A stretch of DNA of 64,000 nt from Phycisphaerae bacterium (lineage in GTDB: Bacteria > Planctomycetota > Phycisphaerae > UBA1845 > Fen-1342), in contig JAJVHV010000031.1 of the NCBI GenBank assembly GCA_022072445.1, positions 1 through 64,000 on the forward strand, given 5' to 3'. Shown piece by piece: positions 59,234 through 64,000 of this stretch. The position numbers were made by a program, and so were the translations under genes. Below the pieces are notes generated by a model that was given only the letters and a program-made list of their open reading frames with translations, was not told where the DNA came from and made no database searches. Numbering within the stretch: position 1 is the first letter of the stretch; every line of letters begins with the position of its first letter.

Positions 59234-59545
59234 ATGTCGATGAAGCTCAGCGACACGACGTTGAAACCGTCCGTCGATCGATGGGTTGCCTCGGATGGGT
59301 TGGGAGTCGTGATCTGGGCCGATCGTCAGCAACTCGTGCTGCTGACGCACGACGCGGGCGTCTGGCGCGTGAAGACCCACCGCGCGATCGAGAAGTCGGC
59401 CGGAGCGGCGATTCACTGGCGCGGCGTGCGCTATGCGCAGGAAGGCTGCGATTTCACGTCGTTTGACGAGCACGCGTCGGAAGCGGAGTGGGAACTGATC
59501 TACGACCGCAGCTGGGGCCAGGCGCCGAAGATTTCGGTCGCCTGA
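59234..59545 (+). CDS. Small hypothetical protein
   Basis: A 103-aa soluble protein, MSMKLSDTTLKPSVDRWVAS at the start, with a short conserved-looking HWRGVRYAQEGCDF and ending YDRSWGQAPKISVA. The GGVRY-type motif faintly recalls the DUF6504-like protein at 21664-22092 (FFWRGVRYDV), but the rest does not align by eye. GGAG at 59222-59225 suits the ATG at 59234 better than the in-frame GTG at 59228. No function can be proposed. Confidence 0.55.
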   Translation: MSMKLSDTTLKPSVDRWVASDGLGVVIWADRQQLVLLTHDAGVWRVKTHRAIEKSAGAAIHWRGVRYAQEGCDFTSFDEHASEAEWELIYDRSWGQAPKISVA

Positions 59546-59659
59546 AGGCCGCTCGTCGCACCCCCTTTTTTCGGACATACATCTCGATTAGGCTCGACAT
59601 TCGACCGGCGCAGGCCGAGCCGCCGGCACAAACGCGCTTCCATCAAAAAGGGATTCACA

Positions 59660-60292
59660 ATGTCGCAGCGAATTTCGAGTGCATGTGTCTGCGCCGTGGC
59701 TACGTGGCTGCTGCACGCTGTGCCGCACGCCAGTGGGCAGGCGACTGAGTTCGACTTCAAGGACCCCAAGGGCGTGAACTCGGCCCAGTTCCTGCTCGAT
59801 TCGGAAGTCGAACCGATCATGGGTGTCGCGGCGGGCATCAGCGGCAAGCTGAGCTACGACCCGGCCGACCCGAAGAAGACCAGCGGCAAGATCGTGGTCG
59901 ACGCGCGCACGCTGCACACGCCCAACGAGCGCATGAACGAAGTGCTGCACAGCGCCGAGTGGATGGACGTCGAGCAGTTTTCGACGATCGAGTTTGAATT
60001 CAAGCAGATTCGCGAGGTGCGCGACGCGAAGAACGGCGCGCGAGAGCTGCTCGTCGCCGGCGATTTCACCTGCCGCGGCGTCACAAAACAGCTCGCGGTG
60101 CCGGTGCGCGTCAGTTACCTGCCGGGCAAGCTGAAGAGCCGCATGCGCGGCGACGGGGACCTGCTGCTGCTGCGGGCCGAATTCTCGATCAAGCGCAAGG
60201 ACTTCGGCATCAAGAACGACATGGACGGCGTCGTGGTCGCGGAGGACGTGCAGGTTCGCGTGCTGATCACCGGGACGGCGGCGAAGAAATAA
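59660..60292 (+). CDS. YceI-family periplasmic protein
   Basis: A 210-aa exported protein with signal peptide (AVATWLLHAVPHASGQ). The YceI lipocalin-like fold is indicated by VNSAQFLLDSEVEPIMGVAA, ISGKLSYDP, KIVVDARTLHTPNERMNEVL, SAEWMDVEQFSTIEFEFKQI, LLVAGDFTCRGVTKQLAVPV and FSIKRKDFGI. YceI proteins bind polyprenoid lipids such as isoprenoid quinones. The length is typical. The nitroreductase gene follows with only 2 bases between, so the two form an operon; a redox or quinone link is plausible but is inference. Confidence 0.92.
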   Translation: MSQRISSACVCAVATWLLHAVPHASGQATEFDFKDPKGVNSAQFLLDSEVEPIMGVAAGISGKLSYDPADPKKTSGKIVVDARTLHTPNERMNEVLHSAEWMDVEQFSTIEFEFKQIREVRDAKNGARELLVAGDFTCRGVTKQLAVPVRVSYLPGKLKSRMRGDGDLLLLRAEFSIKRKDFGIKNDMDGVVVAEDVQVRVLITGTAAKK

Positions 60293-60294
60293 GC

Positions 60295-60993
60295 GTGGAC
60301 GAGTCACCGCACGCACCCAACCGTCCGCCGCACGTCGATCAGCCGTTTTCGTTGCCGCGCTACGCGGCGGAGGAGGCGGCGCGGCGGGTGGCCGCGTTCC
60401 GCGACGTGATGGCGACGCGGCGCAGTTGCCGCTTCTTCAGCGACGAGCCCGTGCCGCGCGAGCTGATCGTCGCGTGCGTCGACGCCGCCAATCTCGCACC
60501 GAGCGGGGCGAACCGCCAGCCGTGGCGTTTTGTGATCGTGGACGACGCGGTGTTAAAGCACGAAATCCGGAGGGCGGCCGAGGAAGAGGAGCGCGTCAGC
60601 TACGAGCAGCGCATGCCGGACGAGTGGCTCGAGGCGCTGCACCCGATCGGGACGGACTGGCGCAAGCCGTTCCTGGAGACGGCGCCGTATCTGGTGGTGG
60701 TCTTTCGCGTCGACTGGGAGCCGCGTGCCGGCGGGACAAAGCTGAAGTCCTATTACGCGCCGGAGTCGTGCGGTATCGCTGCCGGGCTGTTTCTGGCGGC
60801 CTGCACGTACGCCGGCCTGGCGACGCTGACGCACACGCCCAGCCCGATGGGCTTTCTGAGCACGATCCTCAAGCGGCCGACGGGCGAGAAGCCGTTTCTG
60901 CTGATACCGGTGGGGTATCCGGCGGCGGACGCGGTGGTGCCGCGGCTGGTGAAGAGAGCGGCCGGCGACGTGATGACGTTTAACGTGACCTGA
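60295..60993 (+). CDS. Nitroreductase family FMN protein
   Basis: A 232-aa protein starting at GTG 60295, two bases after the YceI stop. The nitroreductase fold starts with MATRRSCRFFSDEPVPRELI (Arg42, Arg43 and Ser44 bind FMN phosphate), then LAPSGANRQPWRFVIV. It continues with APYLVVVFRVDW, ESCGIAAGLFLAACTYAGLA and a C-terminal PFLLIPVGYPA. The length and the ~40-residue insert around EEEERVSYEQRMPDEWLEAL resemble the iodotyrosine-dehalogenase-like branch (IYD/BluB-like) rather than NfsB. The substrate is unknown. It is co-transcribed with the YceI gene. Confidence 0.9.
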   Translation: MDESPHAPNRPPHVDQPFSLPRYAAEEAARRVAAFRDVMATRRSCRFFSDEPVPRELIVACVDAANLAPSGANRQPWRFVIVDDAVLKHEIRRAAEEEERVSYEQRMPDEWLEALHPIGTDWRKPFLETAPYLVVVFRVDWEPRAGGTKLKSYYAPESCGIAAGLFLAACTYAGLATLTHTPSPMGFLSTILKRPTGEKPFLLIPVGYPAADAVVPRLVKRAAGDVMTFNVT

Positions 60994-61030
60994 GTCGGCT
61001 TCGCTGAGGGCGCAATCGGCGAGACCCGCG

Positions 61031-61250
61031 CCCGCCGGATCGGAGCCGCGCCCGCCGGATCGGAGCCGCGCCCGTAAGGAAGCGGGTTCGTAGCCCACCC
61101 AAAGAATCGACCGTCACTAGGAAGCGGGTTTGTAGTCCACGCAAAAAACCGACCGTCACTAGGAAGCGGGTTCGTAGCCCACCCAAAAAACCGACCGTAC
61201 TCACGCCCCCCGCAGGGCTAAGAAAGCGCTCCCTGACGGTCGCGGCTCGG
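61031..61250 (+). repeat. Nested tandem and dispersed repeats between nitroreductase and glnS
   Basis: Positions 61031-61070 hold two copies of CCCGCCGGATCGGAGCCGCG. From 61077 there are three 42-bp units (61077-61118, 61119-61160 and a partial third from 61161), each AGGAAGCGGGTTYGTAG, then CCCACCCAAAAAA-like, then CGACCGTCACT. Positions 61229-61250 hold the dispersed CCCTGACGGTCGCGGCTCGG element. All seem to be variants of a single GAGCCGCGACCGTAAGGAAG-type sequence. The gap between the convergent genes holds nothing else. Confidence 0.8.
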
Positions 61251-61259
61251 TTCCCGCGA

Positions 61260-63290
<2,031 letters not shown>

Positions 63291-63517
63291 CGTGACCCTC
63301 AACCTTCGCCAGATTCGGCCAAGTGAGGCATCATACGGCGATTCGTTCCGACCGGAAATCGGTCCCGCCGTCGGCGCAGCGCACAGCCCGACGCGCAGCA
63401 GTTGCGCGGCGGGTGATCGCCGGGCGGAGCTGACAACGGGGCTTCCGATAATCGACGTAGCAATCAGCGCGTGCGACTCGGGACCGGCGCGGTCCGGGCG
63501 CCGCCCGGGAGTCACCC

Positions 63518-64000
63518 ATGAGCAAGATCAAGTTCCACACCATCCGCCTCAGTCTCACAAGCGTCGCCGGATGCGTGCTGCTGGCTGGCTGTCCCGCGAC
63601 CGAACAAGGGGCGATCACGACACAGACGATCGTCGCCGCCGCCGGCGGGACAATCGTGACGTCCGACGGCGTCTCGCTGGACATTCCGGCGGGAGCCCTT
63701 CTGGCGGACACGGAGATCAAGGTAACGACGTTGTCGAGTGCGGCGCTGACGGCGGTCGACGGCGCATTCGTGGCTGGCGTTATCCTCGAGCCGGACGGCC
63801 TGACGCTCAGCGCTCCCGCGACGCTGCGGGTGCCGCTGCCGGCTCCGTGGTCGAGCGACAGCCCGCCTGTGGAGCTGTTTTTCAAAGGCGATTCACCGGG
63901 CCTGGCCGTTCCGACTGGCGCGCTGGTGAGCCTGTCGGACGACCGGACGACGGCGCTGTTCGAGATCACGCACTTCAGCGGCCGAATCTGCGCGAACAAC
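63518..64000 (+). CDS. Lipoprotein with ZU5-like domain (runs off window)
   Basis: An open frame of 161 codons from ATG 63518 to the window edge without a stop. GGGAG at 63507-63511 is well placed. The lipoprotein signal ends [10 protein letters not shown], with Cys25 as the probable lipidated residue. The mature part contains [20 protein letters not shown] and [13 protein letters not shown], the start of a ZU5-like beta-sandwich, then [19 protein letters not shown] and ITHFSG. ZU5 domains occur in autocatalytic (ZU5-UPA) and surface proteins. The C-terminal part is missing, so the architecture is unknown. It diverges from glnS. Confidence 0.75.
   Translation, partial: MSKIKFHTIRLSLTSVAGCVLLAGCPATEQGAITTQTIVAAAGGTIVTSDGVSLDIPAGALLADTEIKVTTLSSAALTAVDGAFVAGVILEPDGLTLSAPATLRVPLPAPWSSDSPPVELFFKGDSPGLAVPTGALVSLSDDRTTALFEITHFSGRICANN

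Overview
This 64-kb window is GC-rich, densely coding DNA that looks like a planctomycete (phylum Planctomycetota, possibly near Phycisphaerae; an inference from gene content, not a database match). The reasons are several PEP-CTERM exported proteins, C-terminal dockerin-like tails of the NCDGSVNGFD type, two ECF sigma genes (one leading straight into two giant TPR-bearing Ser/Thr kinases), many large secreted proteins of mosaic architecture, and families of short dispersed repeats between genes. No rRNA, tRNA, CRISPR array or prophage module was seen. An IS5-type transposase fragment touches the left edge and a lipoprotein gene runs off the right edge.

Layout. 0-10 kb: IS end, a PEP-CTERM gene, a SAM methyltransferase, a PtsN-like EIIA protein, a MATE exporter, two small exported proteins, a 763-aa exported protein with a dockerin-like tail, a LiaF-like small protein and an EamA transporter. 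10-15 kb: an array of duplicated secreted-protein cassettes, with one exported protein whose signal peptide is separated from its body by a frameshift at a G8 run, three related PEP-CTERM genes, and two decayed tails of the upstream family between them. 15.6-18 kb: a tight three-gene unit (ECF sigma, single-span membrane protein, coiled-coil protein). 18-26 kb: GH78 alpha-L-rhamnosidase, a DUF6504-like protein, pyruvate dehydrogenase E1 and an aldo/keto reductase. 26-38 kb: a secretome island of three VGIGT-repeat (tail-fibre-like) proteins, a C10 cysteine peptidase, a BNR/sortilin-like lipoprotein and an M23 peptidase, several sharing C-terminal modules. 38.2-45 kb: ECF sigma factor plus two Ser/Thr kinases in one operon. 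45-53 kb: an exported dockerin-tailed protein, a transglutaminase-like protein, an HNH nuclease, GcvT and a PQQ-propeller protein. 53-64 kb: CAP-domain lipoprotein, a PKD-WD40-metzincin lipoprotein, a YfhO-like membrane protein, YceI, a nitroreductase, GlnRS and a partial ZU5-like lipoprotein.

The most notable signals are: (1) glutaminyl-tRNA synthetase carrying at least one genomic palindromic repeat, and probably two other repeat-derived stretches, read through in frame; (2) the same 20-bp palindrome sitting directly at the stop codon of another gene, with variants at a third; (3) the G8 frameshift separating signal peptide and body of an exported protein; (4) the PEP-CTERM cassette array with out-of-frame remnants forming the C-termini of live genes; (5) C-terminal modules shared between neighbouring, otherwise unrelated secreted proteins; and (6) the PKD-WD40-metzincin domain combination.

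Most of the window seems devoted to the cell envelope and extracellular matrix, under the likely control of ECF sigma factors and receptor-like kinases. Housekeeping genes (aceE, gcvT, glnS) occur singly without their usual partners. Function calls rest on motif recognition by eye; no alignments or searches were run.
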